From the NCBI RefSeq assembly GCF_963676685.1, contig NC_092355.1, positions 74,987,176 through 75,051,175 of the forward strand: DNA of 64,000 nucleotides. The letters run 5' to 3'. Numbering within the stretch: the stretch's first letter is position 1; each line of letters opens with the position of its first letter. Below are positions 47,601 through 58,500 of this stretch, one piece after another. The notes under the pieces were generated by a model that was not told where the DNA came from, searched no databases, and was given only the letters and a program-made list of their open reading frames with translations. The translations under genes and the position numbers were made by a program. Source of the stretch: Mytilus edulis. Lineage: Eukaryota; Mollusca; Bivalvia; Mytilida; Mytilidae.

Positions 47601-49352
47601 GGTCATAAACTATCTATTTGCTTATTGAAACATAATTCTTTTCATGAAAAGTATCCGTATTTATTTAGAAAAAAATAATCATGATTTGTATTAAGTCTAA
47701 TTTAAATAATAATTAGTTTTTCTTATATAATTTTGTTTTCAATAATTCTAAAAGAAAATTACCCCCTTATTCCTAAATATCAAATAGATCATTAAAAAAT
47801 TATAAACACAGGAATTTTCAATCTGCAGTTAACTGAATTTAACTTGCATCAACATATAAATATTTTTCCCCATCAAACCATATAAGAAATTATTTTATTG
47901 AATTACCAACAAATTTTTCTTCAACTGTCTGACTGTTAACTCCCTCATCGTTCCCTTCTTCCACATCAACATGTTCAAGGGGCTGTGTGGCCTTTCTCTT
48001 CCTTGAACAACCAGGTATGGCTGGAATACATTCACCTGCTCTCTGAATATAAAAAAAAAGATAATAGATGTTTTGCTTAGGAATTGATAACACTGAAATA
48101 TAGATAACTTGTCAACATTAAATGATTTGGTATTGACTATTAATGACCTTAAAGGTCTGGCTCTAGTCTCTTGTTTTAAATTAGTTGGTTATTTGTGATT
48201 TATTTTGCTCATTGTTGATGTTATGTTACTTATATCAATATCTATAAATTATCATTGCAATTTGGTTATCTCTACATGATTGATAATCGAGCTATTTTAC
48301 TCTAGTAAATAATTTTTCATAACATTCAACTGTCCTGTGAATGGAATTATCAGCCAGTAAGATCATAAGAGAATGTCATATAATTAAATGCAAAAACACA
48401 TTTATATCATCAAAAGTTGTTTCCACAAATCCTCTTTTATTTAAAAGCAGATTTACCTGCAGCAAATAACTATCCTGTTGTCAACATGTTAAAATTCACT
48501 TACGTCATACACGCTTGTGATGAATAATGTGTTGCTTTCCAAGTTAAGCATATTTGAAAAATCATTTTTTGCAGAGAAAAGTCTCCTCAAAAGTCTCCTG
48601 CCATTTTCCATGCCTGTAAATGCTATCTGAAATATATATAAATACATATTAAAATCACAATTAAATGTATCTGATGGTCTCATCTTTTTTTTTTCAAACA
48701 CACATTGTTTACTATTGGATTAAAAATAAAAACTGCATTTGTATAAAATGTTCATAAGTTTTTTTTATCTTATTTTTATACTACCAGGATTCGGAAACAA
48801 TGGATTCTTACAACCAATCAATAAAGTGCACTTGGACCCTCGATCCCCCCCCTTTTTTCTCTAAATTCTTGAAGTCCAATACAATTTTGTAGACAGACAC
48901 CCTTTTTGGCATGGGAACCGTTTTTTTATGCCTCAAAGTATTTTTTTCAAAATTATTTGGATTGAAATTTTATAGCGCAAATTTCCGTTTTTGACGGCAA
49001 TGGCAAATTTTCATTTTTGACGGCGCCGGCAAATTTTCTTATTTCTATGAAAGTTTACACAACAGTAAAAGAAGGTTATTTAACTGCTTTAAAATAGTAC
49101 TTGTATTGTACATATTACAATGTATAACAGAAAAAGATATTTCATTTTTGGGCCTTCATTTTGACGCTGATATACAGGTCTCTTTTACAATAACATTTAT
49201 AAAATATGTACCCAGATTTCATCAGCATTCCTTCCTGGTTTTATTGATTTTACTGCCGGAAAATCTTCCCCGTTTGACTGGACGGCCTGTCTTCCATTAA
49301 TCAACAATGTGATGGTCTTCTCGTCCTTGTTTTTATCTAAGCACCAAGCCAT
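32681..49352 (-). CDS. ParB-like-domain protein, complete, 10 exons
   Basis: Exons on the minus strand: 49352-49212, 48626-48504, 48042-47907, 47579-47425, 46116-45992, 45225-45120, 44165-44070, 42668-42540, 39576-39360, 33045-32681. All have AG/GT borders and all nine junctions keep frame, giving 530 residues from ATG 49352 to TAA 32681. Residues about 135-255 resemble a ParB/sulfiredoxin-like fold: LDILSIYPTPEKF, then FPMLLDP, then YYALGGNHFTGALRHL (compare G-H/N-H-R...A) and ARVYVGLTSEEARIVGNLHN (compare the E/H-N end of ParB). A KRK-rich acidic linker precedes it; helical charged segments follow, with TQ/SQ-rich tail. ParB-fold proteins bind CTP or DNA or act as nucleases; the function here is unknown. 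The usual G-H-H-R Arg is Phe. Divergent partner starts 178 bp away. Assignment of the fold is by motif only. Confidence 0.85.
33164..33220. repeat. perfect hairpin flanked by a direct repeat
   Basis: CAAAGATTTGTATAGTAA, two bases, then its exact complement (33171-33208), with TTTCAACCAA on both sides (33164 and 33209). Lies about 120 bp before the last exon acceptor of the ParB-like gene. Confidence 0.9.
34186..34378. mobile_element. Harbinger-type MITE, copy 1
   Basis: Termini GAGCTATTCCAGAAA and TTTTCGGGAATAGCCC, flanked by TTA on both sides (34183-34185, 34379-34381). Internal G-run, CAATTGTCTGGGTGGCGGGT and C-run. The three-base TTA/TAA target is the PIF/Harbinger hallmark. Confidence 0.85.
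35255..39004 (-). mobile_element. 3.75-kb TIR element with decayed gag-like frame
   Basis: Inverted ends starting TAGTCCGGCCGA on both sides align, with gaps, for about 170 bp each (shared ATTGCTCA, ATGAGGAAA, AGCTATGGACCCAC, CAATATGGC). TAA flanks both ends (35252-35254 and 39005-39007). The interior holds the pseudogene at 35740-38400. It sits in intron 9 of the ParB-like gene. Confidence 0.7.
35740..38400 (-). pseudogene. decayed gag-like retroelement frame
   Basis: Two longer open stretches (38378-37971 and 36606-36253) with several stop-broken pieces between them. The first starts MAGMEDNKKK and has a charged helical segment (EFLADRKANAQRTAEIYRK). Middle pieces are Q/N/S/P-rich. The second has NPATFNKALKQLKTSIANQM and ends in repeats of QYNRG. 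Near 35980-35880 a piece reads LTILNDGSRLI...GTPI, reminiscent of a retroelement protease. The order fits gag to protease of an LTR element, but no reverse transcriptase was seen. Confidence 0.5.
40036..41041 (+). mobile_element. satellite-bearing element with GACG microsatellite
   Basis: Starts with hairpin TGCGCTTTAGCGCA and GATACGCCCG, ends with CGTCTAAAAGACG and CGGGCGTAT. Inside are five tandem units of about 160 bp (AATTTATAAAAATTGAAAGG at 40205, 40361, 40521, 40682, 40842), each containing TTTGAGTTATTGTCC. Non-coding. Confidence 0.85.
40945..40995. repeat. (GACG)n microsatellite
   Basis: About 12 GACG units with one GACA interruption, near the 3' end of the satellite-bearing element. 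Confidence 0.97.
41087..41360. mobile_element. small TTAA MITE, GGTGGTA termini
   Basis: TTAA (41083-41086) GGTGGTA on the left, TACCACC then TTCA on the right; same termini as 8963-9554. Nested in a different TTAA MITE. Confidence 0.65.
44294..44722 (+). mobile_element. element with ATACCCCC termini and two internal repeats
   Basis: GATGATACCCCCGC at the left, GTGGGGGTATA at the right, two tandem units of about 180 bp (AAACAGGAAGT, ATGAATCTGAAAACGCATCA + CACGG), then GACTGACGGACGG before the right end. Same architecture as 40036-41041 with different sequence. Confidence 0.75.
44765..44880 (+). repeat. fragment of 'GCCAATGAGACAAC' repeat
   Basis: AGATGTGGTGTGAGTGCCAA + TGAGACAACTCTCC head followed by TATAGGTCAATGTACGGC. 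Shorter pieces of the family occur near 16311, 21536, 56300 and 57530. Confidence 0.75.
45240..45560. repeat. dispersed repeat, copy 2
   Basis: Partner of 30560-31200. Followed at about 45721-45800 by a reversed fragment of the ATGCCCC element seen at 52905. Confidence 0.65.
46843..46940. repeat. short dispersed repeat (GTGGATTTCGTGGG)
   Basis: CTGTGGATTCATTATTTTCG then TTTGTGGATTTCGTGGG and GTTCAACGAATG. I recall this pattern as a widespread bivalve repeat; single copy here. Confidence 0.55.
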
Positions 49353-49530
49353 TCTGTCAAACTCTCAAGCAGACGAATTTGCGTTGTCCATCGGAAGTTT
49401 CTGTTTTACATACGGAAATAAGAAAAAAACGATGTAGTCCGAATTGACGAATGCAAGGTGACAGGTCAAACCGCCTGCGTGGTCTTTGGCAGTATTCTAA
49501 AAGGTCTTTCGATACTTTGTTTTTACCTTC
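49353..49530. promoter_or_regulatory. inferred bidirectional promoter
   Basis: 178 bp between the start codons of two divergent genes. It has ten CpGs, far more than the surrounding AT-rich DNA. No TATA box was recognised. Both transcripts must start here or inside the opposite gene's first exon, unless there are unseen upstream non-coding exons. Confidence 0.6.
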
Positions 49531-52500
49531 ATGGCATGGGAAAGTCACGAGAAAGTTCGAAGGGATGCATGTTTACAACAGACGATAACGGTAAGTTTCT
49601 CGAGACCGTAAAAGAAAAATACAATTTTTAATGATTTGAAGATAAACTTGAATACATAAATATATTGAGATATTCTGTTCCAGAGATAAATTAGATTTTT
49701 TTTTTCATCGAATATACATATTTATATTTCATTTCGACATTTTCTTCCCTTTTTTTATATCCATTTCAAAAGATTTTGCTGCACAGTTTTAAGAAAAGAT
49801 CGGAAAATACGTCACACTGCACAGGGGGCATTTTCAAGTAAAAATAACAAAAGAATCAAATTAATCTAAAGTTTGGTAAATGCTACTGACTTTCAAAGGA
49901 AAGGATAAGTTCTATAAGGTTCTTAGATGGCCCCCTTTTTTAGTGTAAATTTCAAAATTCGGATTAATGAGGGGGAGGACAGGGGGTACCCTTCTCCCTT
50001 CTCCCACCCCTCTTCTCCCTTCTCCTACCCCTTTTCTCCTTTCTACTACCCCTCTTCTCCTTATTTTTTTTTTTATTTACCGGAAAAAAGATATTTTATT
50101 TTTTCATATTTTATTTTTTTCTCCAACTTTTTCTCCTTCCTCTCCTTTCTCCTCTCCTTTCTCCTTCCTCTCCTTTCTCCTATCCCCTTTCTCCTTTCTC
50201 CCACCCCCTTTCTACTTTCTCCTACCCCCTTTCTCCCTGTCTCCCTTACCCCTGTCCTCCCCCTTATTAATCGACCAATATCACGATAAATATTATAGCT
50301 AATACATTGACTAGCTAGGATATAACCCATTTTGTTGAAATTTTTACGTTTCTGCGTATCATTATGATGTCACAAGTTGTACTCATGTTGATTTTCACAA
50401 AAAAATCAATGAAAATGTGTAATTTCCATAGATTATTGGACAGGAAACATAGAGCGCACACATCGACAACAAAGATGTTTTAAAATTATGTTTGTGAAGA
50501 CATTTCACATGTCTAATTTGAATCTTAAGCTTGTCGATGCCTGCGCTCTATGTTTCCTGGTCTTTTATTTGGTTGAAATCTAGCTTATTATGTCAAATTT
50601 CAGCAAAATCCCTTATCTTGACCTTATTTGGATGTAAAAATCAACGTGTTAGCATTAAACTTTGACAAAAACAGTTCTGATTAACTTTTGAAAGTGTAGC
50701 AAGATTCTAACAAACATATAAAAAATTTATAACATAACATAACTAAACATGTTGTTACAAGTGCATGCATTATACAATCCTTATTAAAAATTGTAGGCAA
50801 TACAATTTATAAATAGGTTGTCATGGACTTGTCAGCAAACTATTTACCTTAAAACACTCAGATTTAAGAACTATTGTAAACACAGATTTAAATGCTACTG
50901 AAATTAGTTTTGTATGATGCATCCAGTTTATCATACACCTTATCTCTTATCACTGCTGACCCGGCCACTGGAACTTTTGACGCATACAACAATCACTTTT
51001 CCATAATATGGCGTCAGATATTTTGTTGTATGATGTCAAAGTTTTAGTGTAGCCTGTGTGATATGCAGTAATGGTGGACAAATAGCAATAAGGTAAAATT
51101 GAGAATGGAAATGAGGAATATGTCAAAGAGGCGACAACCCAACCAAAGAAATAACAACAGCAGAAGGTCAGGAACAGGGCTTCAATGTAGCAAGAAATTT
51201 CCTCACCCAGAGGCGTCCTTCAACTGGCTGGAGCCCCTAAACAAATATATACTAGTTCAGTGATAATGAACGCCATACTGATTTCCAAATTGTAAGCAAG
51301 AAACTAAAATTAATATAATACAAGACTAAGAAAGACCAGAGGCTCCTGACTTGGTGTTTTGGTTTGTAATTTCACTAATTGAAGGCAAAATATAAGGGTC
51401 AGTATTTTTTTTTAATCTTTGGAATAGAATTCTGTATAAATGCAGGAGTACTTTTTTCATCAGGATCATATTGTTGAAATTATGTCATCCCAAAATTTAC
51501 TTAAAATACCAGTGCATCTTGAAAATTAACCATTTTATCATTTTAGGTTAATGGAAAATTGAAAATGGAGTGGAATTCAGAGATGCCCTGTGAAGATGAT
51601 ATTGAGAAAAGATCAACATGTTTTTGTAAGTTTTATATCACAAATTTCATAATTATGAAAATTTTACAGTTTATTTTTTAAAAGAATTAATTATAGTGAA
51701 GTGAAAAATATTTTTTCTCACATTTGGTGGTATCTCAAATAAGTTAATGTTTAATTGGTTACGCATGAAAAAGTTTTGTTTAAATCCTTGATGTTGTTAT
51801 TTTTCTTTTCATTTTAACGTATGTTGATTTAATTTTTTTCAATTTTTCTCTTTTAAAGCTGAAATGGACTCGAGTGAAGATGATGTTTACCCAGATAACA
51901 ATCCAGATAGTGAAGGTAACATGATAAAATAACTTAAATTATTTTACTATAATGTATATTTCGTATATGGAAATAACTGTCTAATTATTTAATTTAGACT
52001 GGATATATATGAAATGCTACAATTTTGCTATTACACATTGCAAATGACTCATATTTTATCATTTGACCCCTAAGGTCTTTTAAAAGGAGTTATTGCCCTT
52101 TAGGTTGTTTTGCATAATTTGTTTATCATGTTTGTTAACTTCAAAAATAATCTAAAGTTTTCCAGGTAATTTTGTAGTTTCACACTATTGTCTTGAATAT
52201 ATATCATTATCAAAATAGAGAAGTTGTAATTAGCAAACATTTTAATCAAGGAAGGAGGTATTTTTGTAGTTTCAAAAGGCTATTTGCCAATTCCCGTAAT
52301 AGGACCTATTTCAGTTGTCTCCCTAATGAAGGACATTTATTTTCATTTATAATGGAGAGCTAGCAGAACCAGCAAATATACCTGTGCGTAATGAGATCAT
52401 GATTAATCTGTAAAATGTTCAAATCTTTTAATTACATTAATTTGTTGCTATTGAATCTAAATAGTACGTTTGTCTTCAGAAATTATTTTTTTATGAAAAA

Positions 52501-55500
52501 TTAGTTAAACCGCCGATACATCACTTTCAGTTCATCATACTTTGCATTGGTAAAAGCCAATTTTGTCCTGTATGGAACCAGTCTATGATTGACAAAGGGA
52601 AGTAATTGGTTTAAAGAGTGTGTAATAACAGAATCAAATCAGTAATTGGCAAATGGACTATTAGTTGTCGTATTATTACCAGGCTAGGATCGAGTTTTGG
52701 GGTTATTGCTCCAAGGGGGATTTAAAAAATTTTGGGTGTTCCAATTTTTTTGAAGGGTTCAATTTCTTTTTCTCAATTTTTTTTTCATTTTTAGCCATGG
52801 TGTTGTCAGTTTATTTTCAAATATGAGTTTGACTGTCTCTCTGGTATCTTTTGTCCCTCTTTCACATAATGGAAATCTAATGAATTATATTTTTATGCCC
52901 AATTTATTATGCCCCATTTTTGGGCATTATGTTTTCTGGTCTGCATCTGTTCGTCCGTCTGTTCATTTGTCCGTCCCTTTGTCTGTCCCACTTCAAGCTA
53001 AAGTATTTGGTCGAGGTAGTTTTTGATGAAGGTGAAGCTAGTCCAATCAACTTGAAACTTAGTATAAATGTTCCCTATGATATGATCTTTCTAATTTTAA
53101 TGGCAAATTAGAGATTTTACCCCATTTTCATGGTCCATTGAATATAGAAAATGTTAGTGCAGATGGGGTATCCTTGTACTAGGGACATGTTCTTGTTATT
53201 TTATGCCTTTGCATCTTAATTAATAATACCAATTTCAACCTTCATTTTTAGATGAAATGTTATCCAGTGAAGATGTCAGTGTGGAATTTGATCAAAATAA
53301 CGCAGAAAAAACTGGTAAAATTGGTGAATATTGTGGCAATCTGTTTTACTACTTTTTCTAACTTCAAGATTTCTCATATAATATATAAGATAATATCTTA
53401 TAAATTTAGAAGATATCTTATAATATATACTTTATAAGATATAGATATCTTATAAAGTATATATATATTATATATCTCATAAACTATATAAGATATATTT
53501 ATAAACTATATAAGATATATTTATAAACTATATAAGATATTTATAAGCTATATATTAAAGATATCTTATAAACTATACATGATATCTTATAAACTATATG
53601 AGATATCTTTTATTATTATACTTCTTGTTGATATGCAATATTTTAATTGGCCAATATGAGGGTGTTAATTTACTCTGTCACATGGCTGAGGGGGTAACAA
53701 TTTTTTTGAATGTCACTCTCGTGAGGAACAAACAAAATCAATAATTTAAGTTACAATGAATTAATTTTACATGAAGTTATTGAATACAATACATAAGGTC
53801 AAAATCTATCTGCCCTGAAATTTTGCAGATCATTCAGGAAACTGGTTGTTGGATTGCTGCCCGCAATTGGTAATTTTAAGAAAATTTTGCAGCTTTTGTT
53901 TATTATCTTCAATATCTTGAATATTATTATAAATAGAGATAAACTGTAAGCAATTAAATGTACAGCAAGGTGGGACCTACAATACTGGCATGGTTTATCT
54001 GACCTTGAAATAGTTTTCATGGTTTATTGGTCGATGTTTAGTTTTATTGGTTAAATATAAAAAAGAAGATGCGGTTTGATTGCCAATGAGACAACTGTCC
54101 ACAAGAGACCAAAATGGCACAGACATTAACAACTATAGGTCATGTACAGCCTTCAACAATGAGCAAAGCCCATACCGCATAGTCAGCTATACAAGGTCCT
54201 GATATGGCAATGTAAAACAATTCAAACTAGAAAACTAACGGCCTTATTAAATTTTTAAAAAAAATGAATGAAAAACAAACACATAAACAAACGACAACCA
54301 CTGAATTACAGGCTCCTGACTTGGGACAGGCACATACATGAATTATACGGCGTGGTTTAAGTTAAGTTTATGATAAAGCTTTATATTTAGAACTATTAAA
54401 CAGCACAATATCAAGGACTAGTAAAGAAGAAGTGGCATATCAGTGTGTGCACTCTTGTATATAATAAGGGCTATTCCAGAAAGAAAAATGTATGGGAGGG
54501 AGGGAGGGGGGGGGGGTTGGAAGGCACATTGTAGTAATAATGCATGGGTGATGGGTATCAGAGGACTTTTCACATTATAATGCACTATAATTCTCAATTA
54601 CAATTGTCTGGGTGGCGGGTGCTGACAAAAACTGCCTTCCAACCACCCCCCCCCCCCCCTACATTTTTTTTCTGGAATAGCCCTAAGCATAATATTTAAT
54701 TATTTTGAACAGAATACCCAATTCCTTTTTCATTCTACTATCATTTAATTATGTTTTTTTCATTTCAGAAAAAACGCAGATGCTCTCAGCCATGAAATAC
54801 AAAAGTTTTTTTTGTTGTGTATTGCTGTGCCTTGGTACAATTAGTGTGGAAACTGTTTTTTCACTCCAAGATAATTTTAGTTCACTGACTACATCAGAGA
54901 GAAGTCAATGGATTCTAGATTGGCTTTGGTCTCATTACAGGTACTAAATGATAAAGATATATATAAATAAGTTGTGATTTAAATGATACATGATTGTTAT
55001 TCAAATGTAAAGCAATAGCAACTAAATTACTGATAACAAAAGTGGAGGTCAAAGTTTTCTAAAGCTTTTAGGTTTTAAAAATTCTCGAAATCATCATGTT
55101 ATCCGATATTTTTAAAAAAATAAGCATAATTTAGTAAGTCTATTAACTTAAGTTAAATCATTGAAATAATTATTTTACCTGAATTTAATGCTTTTGAAAA
55201 TGGTTCATTTATAAACCAAATTGTTTTTATTATTATTGTTATTTGATAAATTTGAAATTTGGGCAATAATGTGCCCTTAATTATGTTTATGAATGTTGTC
55301 CTTTTATATCATAGTTACACTTTCTCAAACTAGATTACTTGTAGAGTATACAAAATGCACAAGTACTACACTTCGCTGATCTTCGCATTGAAACAAATAC
55401 ATGTCAAATTTAATTTAAACTTTAGTAAATTAAAAAAAAAAATATGTTTAAATTTCTTTCATATACACTTTGAACCTACATTATCCTAAACATTACCAGA

Positions 55501-58500
55501 TTTTAAATTAGACCAAGGATAACTATTTGATTCTTGTTGACATATCTATAAATACATATAATTGGTATATTAGCACACTCTTTCCACTTAATTATAGCAT
55601 ATATGCATGAGTACCTTTTTCTGATATTAATTTATTTCTACTTTTTAGCTACCATGATGGAGATCTTACCTTCAAATTTATAATTGGTACAAGCTCTGTT
55701 TGTTTAACAGCATGGTTGGCAGTACTGGGAGTACCATCATCAACATTTTACAGTATAAGAGCACGTTTTAAAAGTAATAAATGTTGAATGCAATAACTGA
55801 TAATTATGCAAAATTAAGTTAAATAATTTGTAATTTTTTTAGAGTAGAAGGTGATTCATATGTAAGAACTTCCACTTTGATATAGAAAATGACATGTTTT
55901 ATCATATTTATGGTTGTATTTTACAAAAATCATCAAACTTTTATGTGATCAATTTTTTTCCAACTTTGGCACATAAGGGGAGGCAACTCAAATGCAAGGG
56001 CCGATAATTCAGATTCAGGTACTTCTACAATAGAATATGTTCGGAATTTACTTATTTTAAAATGTAGCAAGAAAACAGATCTGGTGATATCATTATTTCT
56101 TTTACTCAACTAAAAGCATACTATTAAAGCCATCTTGTCATATATATCTTATCTCAAAATTCTATAGTAAGTGTAGATTACTTTTATTGCCGAATATTTT
56201 GTGAAAAGGAGGATTTAAACTACATTTTGGCAAATTTTTAATAAATTCTATGGATTACATCAAGTAATAAAGATTTTACGCATTTATTTATAGTTATAGG
56301 AAGATGTGGTATGAGTGCTAAGGAGACAACTGCATCCAAGTAACAATTTATAAAAATATTGTATAACTTCATGAAATTCTTAATTTATTCTTTAATATTT
56401 ATTTTTATAGATAATGAAAAAGTTATGCCAGTGAAAGGAAAGCAAAGTGGGTCTTTCAGCACAGAGGCCTGGAACTGCATAACATGGTTAGAAGAATATG
56501 CTAGGCTCTATGCTGAAAAACACCCCGACTCATGCCACCTAGATTTGCCACCTTGCCTTACTAAAAAATCTGTTTATGAGATTATGTCGGAGGAACTGCA
56601 TGATCAAGGTGTCAAGGTGGTAACAGAGAACTACTTCATTTCTATTTTATGGAGAAAATATTGTAGTCACATAAAAATACCAGCAGTAAGTATTGTTTGC
56701 ACAATTGTTATGTTTCAATATTGTATAAGACAGGGAACAAAAATCATGCATGTACATGTAAAGTTGTTGTCAATTTTAACCTTTATGAATGTGTTACTTT
56801 TTATAGGGGGATTCAAAAATCAACATTCAGAAATTGTATCATCTGGTAAAAATTATCCTAATTCTTTTGCCTGTAGTATATCGCTTTATTTGTGACCTTG
56901 ACAATTTGTCGCCTTAGTCAGAGAATATGACATTATGCCGTCAAGTTTTTTTATAGAATTATATGTTTTTGAGCAATTTTGGTGTCGCTGGCTTCAAATT
57001 CTGACAATTTTAATATGTCCACAGACATGATTTCTTCAAGCTTCCAAGCCTGGCATGTAGTTTTATCATACAAATAAATTTTATATTTTGAAATTTTTCA
57101 AAGCTGCTCATATACTTATATTTTTTTGACAATACACGTAAAGTGTCTTGAAATATGAAATTTATTTGTAATCAGCACTCAACAGGAAAATGCTCGGTAC
57201 AACCATGCATTTCCCCCGTTTCTAAGCCTCATACAAATAAATTTCATATTTCAAGACACTATTCGTATATTGTCCAAAAAAATATATATGTATATGAGCA
57301 GCTTTGAAAAATTATAACACTTTAAATGTGAAAGTGTAAATGTCTATTCCTTTTATTTTAAGGCTTCAAGATTTTCCAAGTGTGATGTTTGTATAAAATT
57401 AAAGATGGAAATAGCCGAAACAAAATCTAAAGAAACACGAAAAAGACTTTTTCATCAGAGGAGACAACATCTGGACAAACAAAGGTAATCTATGATCTCT
57501 GCATGCTGTTGTGAATATAAGATGATGTTGTATTCTTGTCAATGAGACAACTTAAGCAAAGTAAGCTGAAAATTACCAGTAAAAAAGAAAAACCAATGGC
57601 TATAGGTTTATATACTAGCAAGGAACAAAATATAAATATGATATACTGGTTTCGCAGGGCATTCACTAAAATTACAGCTTCCCTCTTAGACATTATTCTT
57701 TCAGCACAATACATGAGCAAACAATAAAACTCTATTTAAAAAGGCTTTCACATCAATACCATATAAAATATAAAGTTCCCAATAAACAAATAAACAGGTC
57801 TGATAGCACACAACAGGATTATAAAAAATATAAGACTTTGCTGTTAATGAGTATGTAGTTTATTTGGTGAAAGCTTTTGATTTATGATTCATTATTTTCT
57901 ATGAGTTATGCCCCATTGAACTTATATTTTGATCCCAGATGATATATATGTGATACAATTGCATCTTATTTAAAACAATACAACAGCATTTCATGAAGGT
58001 AATAAATGATAAGAATATATAAATGTGCACATCAACAAGATTTTTTATAAGTTGACTATTGTTGGTGTTTAGAGTCTTTGAAATAATAGGAATCTGGTAA
58101 TATTTTGAATACAACTTGTAGATGTGGGATATTTGAGCTTGCTTACAAAGGATCTTTAGTTAATAAATAGCATCAGTTATATCAATGTGTTTTTTTTTTT
58201 TTATCTTTTCAGCCAAGAGAGACGAAAGTACTACAAACATTGTGCTAAGAGCAGAAAGGAGCCAAACAAATATATGTCAATCATAATTGATGGAATGGAT
58301 CAGCAGAAAACATTTATTCCCAATTTTATGCATATGAGCAAATTTATGTCAGGAATGTGGCGCTTGAGAACACACTTAGTCGGTACCATTGTTCATGGTG
58401 TAGGGGTTTATGGCTTTTTTGACCAATTTCAATGGCCTCATTCAACAAATCTGACCTTAACAATCCTGGTACATGTATTTTTTCTTTTAAAGGATTCAAT

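Noticed and set aside
49927-50330. Overlapping Ser/Pro- and Phe-rich ORFs on both strands
   Set aside because: Compositional frames of the polypyrimidine tract in an intron.
56359-56895. 178-residue ORF as a single-exon gene
   Set aside because: Only 56411-56685 is coding; the ends read through intron sequence beyond a clear acceptor and donor.
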